The position numbers were made by a program, and so were the translations under genes. Shown here one piece after another: positions 7,649 through 17,011 of a DNA stretch of 37,996 bases. This DNA is from JANQEA01 sp964530075. Lineage in GTDB: Bacteria; Bipolaricaulota; Bipolaricaulia; UBA7950; UBA9294. The DNA is taken from assembly GCA_964530075.1 (NCBI GenBank), contig CAZGXU010000020.1, positions 1-37,996 of the forward strand. Reading direction: 5' to 3'. The notes below the pieces were generated by a model. It did not search any database, was not told the origin of the DNA, and saw nothing but the letters and a program-made list of their open reading frames with translations. Every line of letters starts with the position of its first letter. Position 1 is the stretch's first letter.

Positions 7649-9823
7649 ATGAACAGACAGGCGCTCGGCGCGGCCTTGGTCCTGCTGGCGGGGCTCTCGG
7701 TGGCCGGATGGGCCGTCCAGTATCCGATGACGGTGACCAGCATCGATATCGACGGCACGATCGAGATCAAGGACAAGGACGTTCTGGAGGTTGTCGGTTT
7801 CCAAGTCGGAGACGAGGTCTCCGAATCCGACTTAAAGGCCGCGTCGAGAGCGATCTTCGATCTGGGATGGTTCAGCGAGGTCGCCCCCGAAGTGGGAGAA
7901 AACGGCGGGGTCGTCTTTCACGTCGTGGAGAATCCGGTGATCCGCGAGATCGTCATCACCGGGAACACCCACCGCAGGTGGTATTCTGTGTTTGGAGTCC
8001 GGCTGTTCAGCCTCCCGATCGTCCCGACATCGAAGATCAAGCAGATCCTCTACCAGGAAGGCGTCAAGAAGGGGAAAGTCTTGAACCGCGTAGGACTTGA
8101 GACGGCCCTCAACAACGTCATCACGGAGTACAACGACCGGGGCTACCTCCTCGTCACACTCGGCGACGTGGAGTTGGGCGAGACCCTGGGGATTGAGATC
8201 ATAGAGGCTCACGTCACCGCGAACACGATCTCCGGTCTCGAGACGGTTCCCGAAGGAGTCGCTGAGAAGCTGATCGATTTGCCGTTGGGAGAGCCACTTC
8301 GGAGGGCCGATCTTCAGAAGGTTCTCACACGCTTGAGGCAATCCGTCTACTTCACGGACGTGGAAGTAGTTCCTCAAGCGTCGCAAGAGTCGGATGGTGT
8401 GATCCTACAGTGGAACCTCGAAGAGCGAGGTCTCATTGCGGAGCCAATCCAGATCAAGGAGATCGTCCTCACGGGTGTGACCTGTTATCCGGAGGACTCC
8501 GTGTACGCCGAGCTGGGCGACATCCCAGCTGAGCCGATGGACAACTACGGTCTCCTGCGGATTCTCGAAGGGGTGTACAACCTGTACGTCGACGCGGGTT
8601 ACATGATGGTGCGTTTCGGAGTCGAGGGGATCGGCGACGGGAGCCTCCACATCCGCGTCGACGAGGGTCGGATCAGCGAGATTGCGCTCGAAGGAACCGA
8701 GCGCACGAAGGACTACGTGATCCTCCGGAAACTCGACATCGAGGAGGGCCAGATCCTCAACCGCGCCGACTACCTCGTCTCGTATCAGAACTTGATGTCG
8801 CTGGGCTACTTCAGCTCGGTCGACCTCGCCCCCGAATGGATCGACGACGGCGTCCGGCTCACCGTGACGGTGAAGGAGAAGGCGCGTCTCGGCGGATTCG
8901 AGGGATCGATGGCGCTCGATCCGAAGACCGGCGGATTGGTCGGAGAGTTGAAGCTTCGCGAGAAGAACCTCTTCGGGACCGGGCAGGACGTCTCGATCAG
9001 TTACAGCCGCGGCCTCGCCAGCGAGGGGGAGCCGAGCGCGGCGACGTGGGACCTCGCGTACACGTCGGTGGCGTTCTTTCCGGAGTTCGATCAGGTCGGA
9101 CTCAGCCTGTACAGGACGTCGGAGGAGATCACGGAGTCCGAGGAGACGACGTCCCTCATCACCTACGGCGTGAAGACCACGTTTGCCTATCCCGTCGCCG
9201 ACTACGTCAATTTGGGACTCACCTACAAGCACGAGGAGGAACGCACGGCGGAGGAGGCGTCCTGGACGCCGACGGACTCGGTGACGATGGCGTTGATGTA
9301 CGACGACGTCAACGACCTCTATTTTCCGACCGGCGGGACACGGCGCTCGGTCAGCCTGGAGAAGGCGGGGGGATTCTCCGTCGGCCGGAAGTACTTCAAC
9401 CTGGGGCTCAACTGGGTTCAGTTCAGCCCTGCTGACATGCCATTGCTCGGCGACATGAACCAGGCGGTCGGCATCCGATTCAAGGTGGGGTGGGGGGACG
9501 ATTGGCTACCGACCAGTCAGTACTACGAGCTCGGCGGCCCAACGTCGGTGCGAGGGATGGATTCGCTGTCCGTGCCGCGGATGTTCCTCACGAACGTCGA
9601 GTATCGGGTCGAACTCGCCGAGGAAGGGCTCTACGTGACGACGTTCCTCGATGCGGGGCTCGACCTCGACGCCGTCCGTCTCGACGCGGTGCTGGCAACG
9701 ACCGGCGTGGAGTTCGGCGTGAACGCCGCGGGGATCTACGTCCGACTCGACGTGGCCTGGTCGCTCAGCTCCGAGTGGAGCTGGGTCCCGCGGTTCGACG
9801 TCGGCTTCGGCCCGATGTTCTGA
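7649..9823 (+). CDS. bamA: Outer membrane assembly protein BamA (Omp85)
   Basis: A 724-aa outer-membrane insertase that folds beta-barrel proteins. It has a clear signal peptide (MNRQALGAALVLLAGLSVAGWA), then several POTRA repeats, for example VTSIDIDG...VLEVVGFQVGDEV and IKEIVLTGV...EGVYNLYVDAGY, covering about residues 25-410. The C-terminal barrel runs to the last residue, ending in the usual phenylalanine (DVGFGPMF). The barrel loop-6 motif VRG appears in GGPTSVRGMDSLSV near residue 635. It is the clearest evidence that the organism has an outer membrane. The ompH/skp gene follows after 64 nt with its own promoter-like site. No lipid A genes flank it, unlike the proteobacterial locus. Confidence 0.95.
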   Translation: MNRQALGAALVLLAGLSVAGWAVQYPMTVTSIDIDGTIEIKDKDVLEVVGFQVGDEVSESDLKAASRAIFDLGWFSEVAPEVGENGGVVFHVVENPVIREIVITGNTHRRWYSVFGVRLFSLPIVPTSKIKQILYQEGVKKGKVLNRVGLETALNNVITEYNDRGYLLVTLGDVELGETLGIEIIEAHVTANTISGLETVPEGVAEKLIDLPLGEPLRRADLQKVLTRLRQSVYFTDVEVVPQASQESDGVILQWNLEERGLIAEPIQIKEIVLTGVTCYPEDSVYAELGDIPAEPMDNYGLLRILEGVYNLYVDAGYMMVRFGVEGIGDGSLHIRVDEGRISEIALEGTERTKDYVILRKLDIEEGQILNRADYLVSYQNLMSLGYFSSVDLAPEWIDDGVRLTVTVKEKARLGGFEGSMALDPKTGGLVGELKLREKNLFGTGQDVSISYSRGLASEGEPSAATWDLAYTSVAFFPEFDQVGLSLYRTSEEITESEETTSLITYGVKTTFAYPVADYVNLGLTYKHEEERTAEEASWTPTDSVTMALMYDDVNDLYFPTGGTRRSVSLEKAGGFSVGRKYFNLGLNWVQFSPADMPLLGDMNQAVGIRFKVGWGDDWLPTSQYYELGGPTSVRGMDSLSVPRMFLTNVEYRVELAEEGLYVTTFLDAGLDLDAVRLDAVLATTGVEFGVNAAGIYVRLDVAWSLSSEWSWVPRFDVGFGPMF

Positions 9824-9827
9824 GCCC

Positions 9828-9855
9828 TGGCGACCGAGGGGGAGTCGTCTATAAT
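9828..9855 (+). promoter_or_regulatory. Candidate promoter for ompH-fabZ-ftcD-mur cluster
   Basis: A perfect TATAAT at 9850-9855 lies 16 bp after a weak TGGCGA in the 64-bp gap after bamA. The leader would be about 26 nt and contains AAGGAGG (9876-9882). Confidence 0.5.
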
Positions 9856-9887
9856 CGGTCAGAACGGCGACACATAAGGAGGATGGT

Positions 9888-10622
9888 ATGTCCCGGAATA
9901 CGATTTTCATCGCTGGTCTTGCTCTGCTGATCGCTGTCGGTGCGCTGATCCTACAGTTCGCGATGCCCTCGAGCGGCGGCGTGAGCGATTCGGAATTCAG
10001 CGCGCTTCAGGATGAGGTCACCGCGTTACGACAGCAGGGAGCTCTCAGAATCGCCTACGCAAAGGCCGAGGATGCGTTCACGGTCTTCACCGACGCCGTC
10101 AGTGACATGAGACAGCGCGCGTCCGACAAGGCCGCGGAGATCACTCAGCTGCAGCAGCAGTACGCCGATAGTACGATCTCGCAGGAGGACTACGAACAGG
10201 AGCTGATGGGACTGAAGGCCGAGTTCCTCGACGCCCAATTCGCCGTCCAGGTCACGATGATGGACACGATGATCGCCGCCAACGGCTTCGCGGACATCCG
10301 CGCGGAGCTGACAGCGCTGAAGGAAGAGGCGCAGCCGGTCATCGATGAGATGAAGGACCTCCTTTCGACGGCGCGGATCGGCGTGATCGACTCCGCGGAG
10401 TTCGACAGCCGGTACGACCAGCTGCAGAGCGCATATCAACAGCTCGATCAACTCCTCGTCAGCGCCGCGACGGTCAAGATCGTCGCGGCGGCCAAGGAGA
10501 TCGCGCTTGACCGAGGCTTCGATCTCGTCCTGAACAGCAAAAACGTCATCGTCTACTCGAATCCGTCCTCGATCGTCGATATCACCGATCTCGTCAAGGC
10601 GAAGCTGGCGACGTACCTGTAG
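9888..10622 (+). CDS. OmpH/Skp family periplasmic chaperone
   Basis: A 244-aa protein with an uncleaved or cleaved N-terminal membrane segment (IFIAGLALLIAVGALILQF) and a long heptad-rich helical middle full of Gln/Glu/Lys. Skp/OmpH proteins are trimeric coiled-coil holdases that carry unfolded outer-membrane proteins to BamA. Family marks are the LRIAYAKAEDAF segment, matching the 'I.y.n...v' strand, and the C-terminal ALDRGFDLVLNSKNVIVYSNPS...DITDLV. At 244 aa it is longer than typical Skp (about 160 aa), with an extra coiled-coil section around residues 90-180. Position directly behind bamA supports the call. AAGGAGG is 5 nt before ATG. Confidence 0.8.
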   Translation: MSRNTIFIAGLALLIAVGALILQFAMPSSGGVSDSEFSALQDEVTALRQQGALRIAYAKAEDAFTVFTDAVSDMRQRASDKAAEITQLQQQYADSTISQEDYEQELMGLKAEFLDAQFAVQVTMMDTMIAANGFADIRAELTALKEEAQPVIDEMKDLLSTARIGVIDSAEFDSRYDQLQSAYQQLDQLLVSAATVKIVAAAKEIALDRGFDLVLNSKNVIVYSNPSSIVDITDLVKAKLATYL

Positions 10623-10633
10623 GCGGGGCGGCG

Positions 10634-11083
10634 ATGCTCGACATCGAGGCAATCCGCGGACGGCTTCCACTTCGCTATCCGTATCTGATGGTCGATCGGG
10701 TCGTCGAGGCGTCGAACGATCGGGTCGTCGCACTGAAAAACGTCACGGTCGACGAGCCGTTCTTCCAGGGGCACTTCCCCGAGCCTCTTGAGGCGGTGAT
10801 GCCCGGGACGCTGATTCTCGAGGCGATGGCGCAGACGGCCGCGTTTCTGATCCCGTGGGGCGACGGGCGGGAGACGCGCGCGGGGTACCTGGTCGGTGTG
10901 GAGAAGGCCCGCTTCCGCCGGAAGGTCGTCCCTGGGGATCAGCTCCGGGTGGAAGCGGAGCGCGTCCGAGCGAAGGGAGGGCTCCTGCAAGCCGCTGTTC
11001 GCGCCTCCGTGGATGGAGAACCGGCAGCATCGGCGACGATTTCCCTGTTGACGCGCGCCGGGACGGCCGGGGGACGTCCGTGA
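10634..11083 (+). CDS. fabZ: 3-hydroxyacyl-[ACP] dehydratase FabZ
   Basis: A 149-aa hot-dog-fold enzyme removing water from 3-hydroxyacyl-ACP in type II fatty acid synthesis. The catalytic His47 is in FFQGHFP and the catalytic Glu63 in LILEAMAQ, separated by the conserved VMPG. The N-terminal signature RYPYLMVDRV is present, although the usual His just before it (LPHRYPF) is Leu here. It follows ompH by 11 nt. In Proteobacteria fabZ sits among lpxD, lpxA and lpxB; none is here. Its stop overlaps the start of ftcD by four bases (GTGA). Confidence 0.95.
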   Translation: MLDIEAIRGRLPLRYPYLMVDRVVEASNDRVVALKNVTVDEPFFQGHFPEPLEAVMPGTLILEAMAQTAAFLIPWGDGRETRAGYLVGVEKARFRRKVVPGDQLRVEAERVRAKGGLLQAAVRASVDGEPAASATISLLTRAGTAGGRP

Positions 11084-11967
11084 TCGAGTGCGTCCCCAAC
11101 ATCAGTGAGGGACGCGATCGAGCGAAGATCGGCGGAATCGTCGATGCCGTTGCGGGATCGGACTGCCGCGTTCTCGACCTCCACATCGACCCGGATCATC
11201 ACCGCTCGGTCCTGACGCTCGCCGGAGAGGAGGACGGCCTGTTCGACGCCGTCCTCGCCCTCGTCCGTGAGGCGAAGGGGCGGATCGATCTGCGCATGCA
11301 ACGCGGCGTCCATCCGCGGATAGGGGCCGTCGACGTAATCCCGTTCGTCCCCCTGCAGGGGGCGACGATGGCTGACTGCGTCAGGCTCGCCCGCCGCGTC
11401 GGACGGTCGATCGGTGACGAGCTCGAGGTCCCCGTGTTCCTCTACGAGGCGGCTGCCCCGTCCGAGGCGCGCCGCAACCTGGCGGAGATTCGGAGGGGGG
11501 AATTCGAGGGGCTGGCCGAGAAGCTCGCCCGACCGGGGTGGGCACCGGACTTCGGCCCTCGCCGTCCGCATCCGACCGCGGGGGTTGTCGCCGTCGGAGC
11601 GAGGGACTTCCTCGTGGCGCTCAACATCGTGCTGGGGACCGACGATCTGTCGGTCGCGCGGCGGATCGCCGCGGTGATCCGCGAGGCGAATGGCGGGCTG
11701 AAGGGAGTTAAGGCGCTCGGCCTGCCGCTCGCAGCCCGGGGACTGGTCCAGGTGTCGATGAACCTGACCGACATCGGAGCGACCGACGTTCATCGGGCCT
11801 ACGAATGCGTCGAGGGCGAAGCGGCGTCCTGCGGCGTGCCGGTGGTCGCGAGCGAGATCGTCGGGCTCGTCCCGCGTGCCGCCCTCGGCCGCGCGACCAC
11901 GGAGAACATCCGGCTCGACCGCGAGCTGGAGAGCGCCGTCCTCGAGAACCGCCTGGCGTCGCGATGA
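11080..11967 (+). CDS. ftcD: Glutamate formimidoyltransferase (monofunctional FtcD)
   Basis: A 295-aa protein matching the formiminotransferase N- and C-subdomains; it transfers the formimino group between formimino-glutamate and tetrahydrofolate. Signatures in order: IECVPNISEGRD at the start, DPDHHRSVLTL, the conserved block HPRIGAVDVIPF, PVFLYEAAAP, RPHPTAGVVAVGAR, QVSMNLTDI and SEIVGLVPRAAL. The cyclodeaminase domain of the bifunctional mammalian form is absent, as in many bacteria. Translation starts at GTG 11080 in a GTGA overlap with fabZ and ends in an ATGA overlap with murD, so it is tightly embedded in a cell-envelope operon. No other histidine-degradation gene is nearby, so its supply of formimino-glutamate is unexplained. 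Confidence 0.93.
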   Translation: MIECVPNISEGRDRAKIGGIVDAVAGSDCRVLDLHIDPDHHRSVLTLAGEEDGLFDAVLALVREAKGRIDLRMQRGVHPRIGAVDVIPFVPLQGATMADCVRLARRVGRSIGDELEVPVFLYEAAAPSEARRNLAEIRRGEFEGLAEKLARPGWAPDFGPRRPHPTAGVVAVGARDFLVALNIVLGTDDLSVARRIAAVIREANGGLKGVKALGLPLAARGLVQVSMNLTDIGATDVHRAYECVEGEAASCGVPVVASEIVGLVPRAALGRATTENIRLDRELESAVLENRLASR

Positions 11968-13271
11968 GCCTTCAGCTCGGAAACGTCGCGGTCGAACGCC
12001 TGCTTGTGGTCGGGCTCGGCGTGACCGGGCGAGCCGTCTGCCTGTACGCCGCGAAGCACGGCGTCCTGACAACCCTCAGCGAGCGTCGGGTCCTGACCGT
12101 CGAGGAGCGTGCCTGGCTCGATGAGAGGGGGATCCGGTACGAGGACGGCGGGCACACCGATCGAGCGCTCGCCGGGATCGACACGGTCGTCCTCAGCCCG
12201 AGCGTTCCGGTCGCGTCGCCGCTCATCGCCAGCGCGCGACGGCGCGGGATTCCCGTCTACTCCGAGCTCGATCTCGCCGCGCTCGTCAGCGCGGCGCGCC
12301 CGATCGTCGCCGTCACCGGCACGAACGGAAAGAGTTCGACCGTCAGCCTGATCGCCGATCTCCTCCGCTTCTGGGGAAAGGAGGCCCCGGCTGTCGGGAA
12401 CATCGGGGATCCGTTCATCGGCGTGGCCGACGATGTCGGGCGCTGCGATGCGGTCGTCGTCGAGGCGAGCAGCTATCAGCTCGAGCAGTCGACCGCCTTC
12501 CACCCTCGCGTCGGCGTGCTGCTCAACCTCGAGCCGGATCACCTCGCACGCCACGGGACGATGGACGCCTACGCGGAGGCAAAGGGCCGGCTGCTTCGCC
12601 TCCAGACGCCGGACGATGTCGCGATCCTTCCGAGCCACCTGGCTGAGCGCTTCGGCCAAGGCGCGGGGCGGCGTGTCTTCTACGACGACGAGCGGCTCGT
12701 CCTGCCGGACGGGGCCGAGCGGCTCAGCCCGCACCAGCGCGCGAACCTCCGCGCGGCGCTCTGCGCGTGCGAGGCGCTGCCGCCGGGGATCGATCGGCGA
12801 GAAGTCTCCATCGATCGCGTCGTCGCCGCGCTTCGGCTGCCTCACCGGATGGAGGAGATCGGGTTCGTTGGCGGCGTCCGCGCGATCGACGACTCGAAGG
12901 CAACCAATCCGGCATCGACGATCGCCGCGCTCGACGCGGTCGACGGGCCGACGGTCCTTCTCCTCGGCGGACGATCGAAGGGGGTCGGCTACGAGGCGCT
13001 GCGGTGCGCGATCGAGACGTCGGCGATCCGGCGGATCGTCCTCTTCGGGGAGGCGGCGGAGCGGCTGTCCACCCTCCTCGAGGGGCATCCGCTCGATCGC
13101 GTGTCGGACGTCGAATCCGCGGTCCGCGTCGGGCTACAAGCCGCCCGTCCCGGGGACACGCTCCTCTTCTCCCCGGCCTGCTCGAGCTTCGATCAGTACC
13201 GCAGTTTCGAGGAACGCGGAAAGGTGTTCGCGCGTGCGGTTCGCGCGCGCGAACACTTTTCCGACGCCTGA
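11964..13271 (+). CDS. murD: UDP-N-acetylmuramoylalanine--D-glutamate ligase
   Basis: A 435-aa cytoplasmic Mur ligase that adds D-Glu to UDP-MurNAc-L-Ala. The N-terminal Rossmann region LLVVGLGVTGRA (13-24) and the ATP loop VAVTGTNGKSS (about 115-125) are clear. Further marks are EASSYQLEQ, which is typical of MurD rather than other Mur ligases, NLEPDHLARHGTMDAYAEAK, DDSKATNPAST, LLLGGRSKG and the C-terminal FSPACSSFDQYRSFEERG. The start is the ATG overlapping the ftcD stop (ATGA). It is slightly short for the family (about 440-450 aa). Confidence 0.97.
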   Translation: MSLQLGNVAVERLLVVGLGVTGRAVCLYAAKHGVLTTLSERRVLTVEERAWLDERGIRYEDGGHTDRALAGIDTVVLSPSVPVASPLIASARRRGIPVYSELDLAALVSAARPIVAVTGTNGKSSTVSLIADLLRFWGKEAPAVGNIGDPFIGVADDVGRCDAVVVEASSYQLEQSTAFHPRVGVLLNLEPDHLARHGTMDAYAEAKGRLLRLQTPDDVAILPSHLAERFGQGAGRRVFYDDERLVLPDGAERLSPHQRANLRAALCACEALPPGIDRREVSIDRVVAALRLPHRMEEIGFVGGVRAIDDSKATNPASTIAALDAVDGPTVLLLGGRSKGVGYEALRCAIETSAIRRIVLFGEAAERLSTLLEGHPLDRVSDVESAVRVGLQAARPGDTLLFSPACSSFDQYRSFEERGKVFARAVRAREHFSDA

Positions 13272-13434
13272 GTCCAAAGGACGCGATTCCCGCGCGCGCA
13301 GGACAATCGTCCGTCCCGCGTTGGACCGAGCGTCTCACTCCCGGCGACGCCGTTCCTTTCTCCCCCGGGCAGGTGACGCCACCATGGGGCACGTTGGCGA
13401 AGCGAGATTCCCTCCCAACGTCGAGGAGCACGCA

Positions 13435-14517
13435 GTGGGCGGACAAGCGGACCGACGGACGATTCTTGTAACCTCGATCCTCGTTCTTGCTGGGCTGATC
13501 GCGCTTTACAGCGCCAGCGCGCCGTTCTCTCTTCGGTACTTCGGCAGCGACACGACCATGATCCTTCGGCAGACGATCGCCGCGTTGGTCGGAGTCGCCT
13601 TCTTGGGGGTCCTCGCCGCCGTCGACTACCGCCGCTTGGCCGCGATCAACGATCTCCTCCTCTTCGGATCCTTCCTGTTAACAGTGATGACGATCCTTCC
13701 CCTCGGGATCGGCGACGGCCGATGGCTGTCCCTTGGACCGGCGTCGTTCCAGCCGACCGAGCTCCTCAAGTTCTCGCTGATCCTCTACCTGGCGACGAGC
13801 CTGGCGCGCAAGGGCGACCGAGTGCAGACGTTCGCCGACGGAGTCCTTCCGCCCTTGATCGTCCTCGGCCTGCTGTCCGCCGTGGTGGTGAACCAGCCGG
13901 ACCTCGGCATGGTCCTCGTCCTCGGCGCGGTCACGCTCGGGATGCTCTTCTTCGCCGGGGTGCGGCTCCGACACCTTGGGGGGATCGTCGTGGGGTGCGT
14001 CCCCCTCCTCTTCCTCGCGATCCGGCTCGCACCCTACCGGATGGCGAGGCTTCTCTCGTTCCTGAATCCGTTCGCCCACAGCACGACGTCGGGATACCAG
14101 ACGGTCCAGTCGCTGATCGCCGTGGGGGCCGGCGGACTGTTCGGCCGCGGACTCGGAGCATCGAGGGCGAAGCTCTTCTACCTCCCGCAGTCGCACAATG
14201 ACTTCATCGCATCGGTCGTCGCCGAGGAACTCGGGTTCGTCGGGATGCTCGCTCTGCTCGGGCTTCTCGGGTTCCTGGTATGGAGGGCGTTCGTCATCGC
14301 CGAGCGAGCACCGGATCGTCTCGGGCGCCTTCTGGCGCTCGGCATCGGGTTCACGCTGGGGTTCCAGACGCTGGTCAATCTCGGCGTCGTGGTCGGCCTC
14401 CTGCCGGTGACCGGTCTGACCCTTCCGTTTCTCAGCAACGGCGGCTCGTCGCTGATCGTCACCCTGGCGATGGTCGGAGTGCTGCTCAGCATCTCGCGGC
14501 AGGGGGTGGATCGATGA
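13435..14517 (+). CDS. ftsW: FtsW, SEDS-family peptidoglycan glycosyltransferase
   Basis: A polytopic SEDS protein that polymerises septal lipid II. About ten membrane segments are visible. SEDS marks include YSAS in the first segment, the invariant LSLGPASFQPTELLK (the catalytic Asp follows in the VVNQPDLGM loop), SHNDFIASVVAEELGF and the closing LPFLSNGGSSLI. I chose GTG 13435 (360 aa) because GAGGAG (13423-13428) sits 6 nt upstream and the protein then begins 9 residues before the first membrane segment. ATG 13384 (377 aa) is in frame with only a poor ribosome site. RodA is the alternative paralogue; location between murD and murG favours FtsW. The stop overlaps murG by ATGA. Confidence 0.92.
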   Translation: MGGQADRRTILVTSILVLAGLIALYSASAPFSLRYFGSDTTMILRQTIAALVGVAFLGVLAAVDYRRLAAINDLLLFGSFLLTVMTILPLGIGDGRWLSLGPASFQPTELLKFSLILYLATSLARKGDRVQTFADGVLPPLIVLGLLSAVVVNQPDLGMVLVLGAVTLGMLFFAGVRLRHLGGIVVGCVPLLFLAIRLAPYRMARLLSFLNPFAHSTTSGYQTVQSLIAVGAGGLFGRGLGASRAKLFYLPQSHNDFIASVVAEELGFVGMLALLGLLGFLVWRAFVIAERAPDRLGRLLALGIGFTLGFQTLVNLGVVVGLLPVTGLTLPFLSNGGSSLIVTLAMVGVLLSISRQGVDR

Positions 14518-15641
14518 GAGTGATGGTGGCCGGAGGCGGCACGGGTGGGCACTTCTACCCGGGCCTGGCTGTGCTCGAGGGACTCAGGGATCGCAACCCG
14601 AACGCGACAGTCGCCTACGTCGGGACGCGGACGGGGATCGAGGCCCGCGTCCTTCCGTCGTACCCGTGGATCCGCTTCTTCCCGATTCACGTCCGGGGGT
14701 TCGCCCGACGCGGTGCCGCTCGGGACCTCTGGACGATCCTCCGGCTGGCGGTCGGGCTGCTCGAGACGCTGTTGGTCTTCGCTCGGTTCAGGCCGCAGAT
14801 CGTGATCGGCGTCGGCGGGTACAGCTCGTTCCCACCGGTCTTCCTCGGGGCGGTCCTCGGCCGCTTCCTCCGCATCCGAACGGTGATCCACGAGCAGAAC
14901 GTCGTCGCCGGCCGTGCCAATCGACGGCTCTCCCGCTTCGTCGACCTCGTTCTGGTGTCGTTCTCGCAGACGGAGCGGTCGTTCCCCCACGCGCGCAGGC
15001 TCGTAGTGACGGGGAACCCGATCCGAGAGGAGTTCCTGCACATCAAGCGATCCGACGGGCTCTACCGGCGGTTCGGTCTCGACCCCAGGCGACGGACGAT
15101 CCTCGTCTTCGGCGGATCGAAGGGGTCGACCGAGATCTCCGGGCAGATCCTCGACGCCAAGGACGTCATCGGAGCGAGCGACGGCCTGCAGATCCTGCTC
15201 GTCACCGGGAACGACCGGGCGACCGAGTCGATCCGACGAGAACTGAACGCCTCCGGAGTCGACAACGTCGTCGTCGAGTCGTACGTCGATCGGATGGGGG
15301 CCGCGTTCGCCATCGCCGATCTGGTCGTCTGCCGCGCCGGGGCCACGTCGCTGGCCGAAATCACGGCCTGCGGGAAGGCGTCGGTGTTGATCCCGTGGCG
15401 GGAGGCGGCGGACGATCATCAATGGGAGAACGCGCGCCTGCTGAGAGCGGAAGAGGCTTGCGCATTGGTCGACGGTGAGGGTATCGTAGAGCACAACCTG
15501 GTTCGGCTCATCGTGGATCTGATCCATGACGGGCTGGCTCTGGAGCGACTGGCGGAGAACGCCGGTCGGTTGGGGAAGCGTGCTGCGAAGGCGCTGATCC
15601 TGGGAGAGATTCAATCGATGATGGGGGGGGCGGGCGCGTGA
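14514..15641 (+). CDS. murG: Undecaprenyl-PP-MurNAc-pentapeptide GlcNAc transferase MurG
   Basis: A 375-aa peripheral inner-membrane GT-B enzyme that makes lipid II from lipid I. Family motifs: GGTGGH (8-13) for the lipid carrier side, GVGGYSSFPPV, HEQNVVAGRANR, VTGNPIR, GGSKGS (commonly GGSQGA in other species), and the UDP-GlcNAc site CRAGATSLAEI...PWREAADDHQWENA. The start is the ATG overlapping the ftsW stop. The end overlaps murC by GTGA, so ftsW, murG and murC are translated as a coupled set. Confidence 0.96.
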   Translation: MRVMVAGGGTGGHFYPGLAVLEGLRDRNPNATVAYVGTRTGIEARVLPSYPWIRFFPIHVRGFARRGAARDLWTILRLAVGLLETLLVFARFRPQIVIGVGGYSSFPPVFLGAVLGRFLRIRTVIHEQNVVAGRANRRLSRFVDLVLVSFSQTERSFPHARRLVVTGNPIREEFLHIKRSDGLYRRFGLDPRRRTILVFGGSKGSTEISGQILDAKDVIGASDGLQILLVTGNDRATESIRRELNASGVDNVVVESYVDRMGAAFAIADLVVCRAGATSLAEITACGKASVLIPWREAADDHQWENARLLRAEEACALVDGEGIVEHNLVRLIVDLIHDGLALERLAENAGRLGKRAAKALILGEIQSMMGGAGA

Positions 15642-17011
15642 TCGGGACGCGGGTACATTTCGTCGGGATGGGAGGGATCGGCATGAGCGGTCTCGCCTCC
15701 GTCCTGCTCGAACGCGGTGACGAGATTTCCGGGTCGGATCTTCGGACGAACCGCCAGCTCGAGTCCCTTCGCCGCGCCGGGGCGGCCGTGTACGTCGGGC
15801 ACGACGAGGAGCACGTGACGGGCGACCTGGATCGGGTGATCGTCTCCTCCGCGATCCCTCCCGACAACGTCGAGGTTCGGGCGGCACGACGGAGGAGGAT
15901 CCCCGTCGTCCGGCGACTCGACGCCCTCGCGGAGCTCCTTCATGCGCATCGCAGCGTCGGGATCACGGGGACGCACGGGAAGACCACGACGACGGCGATG
16001 CTCGCCACGATCCACAGGAAGCTCGGCCGCTCGCCAAGCTTCCTGATCGGGGCGCACTGCCCGGGGCTCGGTGGGAACGCTCGCCTCGATTCCGGGGACT
16101 GGTTCGTCGCCGAGATCGACGAGAGCGACGGCCTGTTCCTCGGCGTTGAGCCGGACATCGCCGTGCTGACCAACGTCGGGCTCGATCACCTGCAGACGTA
16201 CCACGATCTGGGGGAGATCCGGGACGCATTCCGCCGGTACGTCTCGGGGGCGGGCCGCTCGGTCCTCGCGATCGACAACCCGTACGTGGAGGAGATCGCC
16301 CGACAGGTCCCAAATGCGCTGACCGTCGGGATCCATCGCGACGCCGACATCCGTGCGGTGAACCTCCGGTTCGAGAGATTCGAGACGACGTTCGACCTGC
16401 TGGAGCGGGGGAGCGAAGTCGCGCGCGTCTCCCTCCCGGCACCGGGCGAGCACAACGTGGCGAACGCGCTCTGCGCCATGGGGGCGGCACGGCTGACGGG
16501 CGTCGACCTGGACGAGGCCGCGCGTGCGCTCTCCGCGTTCGTCCTCCCGCATCGACGGTTCGAGGTCCTCGAGGAGAACGGAGTGACCGTCGTCGACGAC
16601 TACGCGCACCTGCCGGAGGAGATCGAAGCGACCCTCCGCGCCATCCGCTCCGGCTGGCACGGCCGCCGGATCGTGGCGATCTTCCAGCCGCACAGATACA
16701 GCCGGACTCGAGCGCTCTGTTCGCAGTTCGGTCCGGCCTTCGCGCTGGCCGACTTCGTGATCGTCACGTCGATCTATCCGGCGTGCGAGAGGCCGGTGCC
16801 CGGCGTCTCGTCGCGGACGATCGCGCGGGCAATACGGCGAGAAACGGGCGCAGAGGTGCGTTCGATCGCGAGCAAGGAGGACGCGATCGAGTTTCTCAAG
16901 GCGTGGATCGTCCCGGGCGACTTCGTGGTCAGCTTCGGTGCCGGGGACATCTGGACCGTCGCGGAGGAGCTGGCCCACTTCCTCGAGCAAGGCCAGTTCT
17001 GCGCGGCGTAG
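15638..17011 (+). CDS. murC: UDP-N-acetylmuramate--L-alanine ligase
   Basis: A 457-aa cytoplasmic ligase for the first amino acid of the peptidoglycan stem. It shows the N-terminal VHFVGMGGIGMSGLA dinucleotide-fold strand typical of MurC, ATP loop GTHGKTTT (111-118), AEIDESDGLF, TNVGLDHL, PGEHNVANA and the C-terminal VVDDYAHLPEEI and FQPHRYSRT. The residue after YAH is Leu where His is common. The start is GTG in a GTGA overlap with murG. The downstream partner murB, often adjacent or fused, is not in the window. The operon breaks here with a 306-bp gap. Confidence 0.97.
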   Translation: MIGTRVHFVGMGGIGMSGLASVLLERGDEISGSDLRTNRQLESLRRAGAAVYVGHDEEHVTGDLDRVIVSSAIPPDNVEVRAARRRRIPVVRRLDALAELLHAHRSVGITGTHGKTTTTAMLATIHRKLGRSPSFLIGAHCPGLGGNARLDSGDWFVAEIDESDGLFLGVEPDIAVLTNVGLDHLQTYHDLGEIRDAFRRYVSGAGRSVLAIDNPYVEEIARQVPNALTVGIHRDADIRAVNLRFERFETTFDLLERGSEVARVSLPAPGEHNVANALCAMGAARLTGVDLDEAARALSAFVLPHRRFEVLEENGVTVVDDYAHLPEEIEATLRAIRSGWHGRRIVAIFQPHRYSRTRALCSQFGPAFALADFVIVTSIYPACERPVPGVSSRTIARAIRRETGAEVRSIASKEDAIEFLKAWIVPGDFVVSFGAGDIWTVAEELAHFLEQGQFCAA

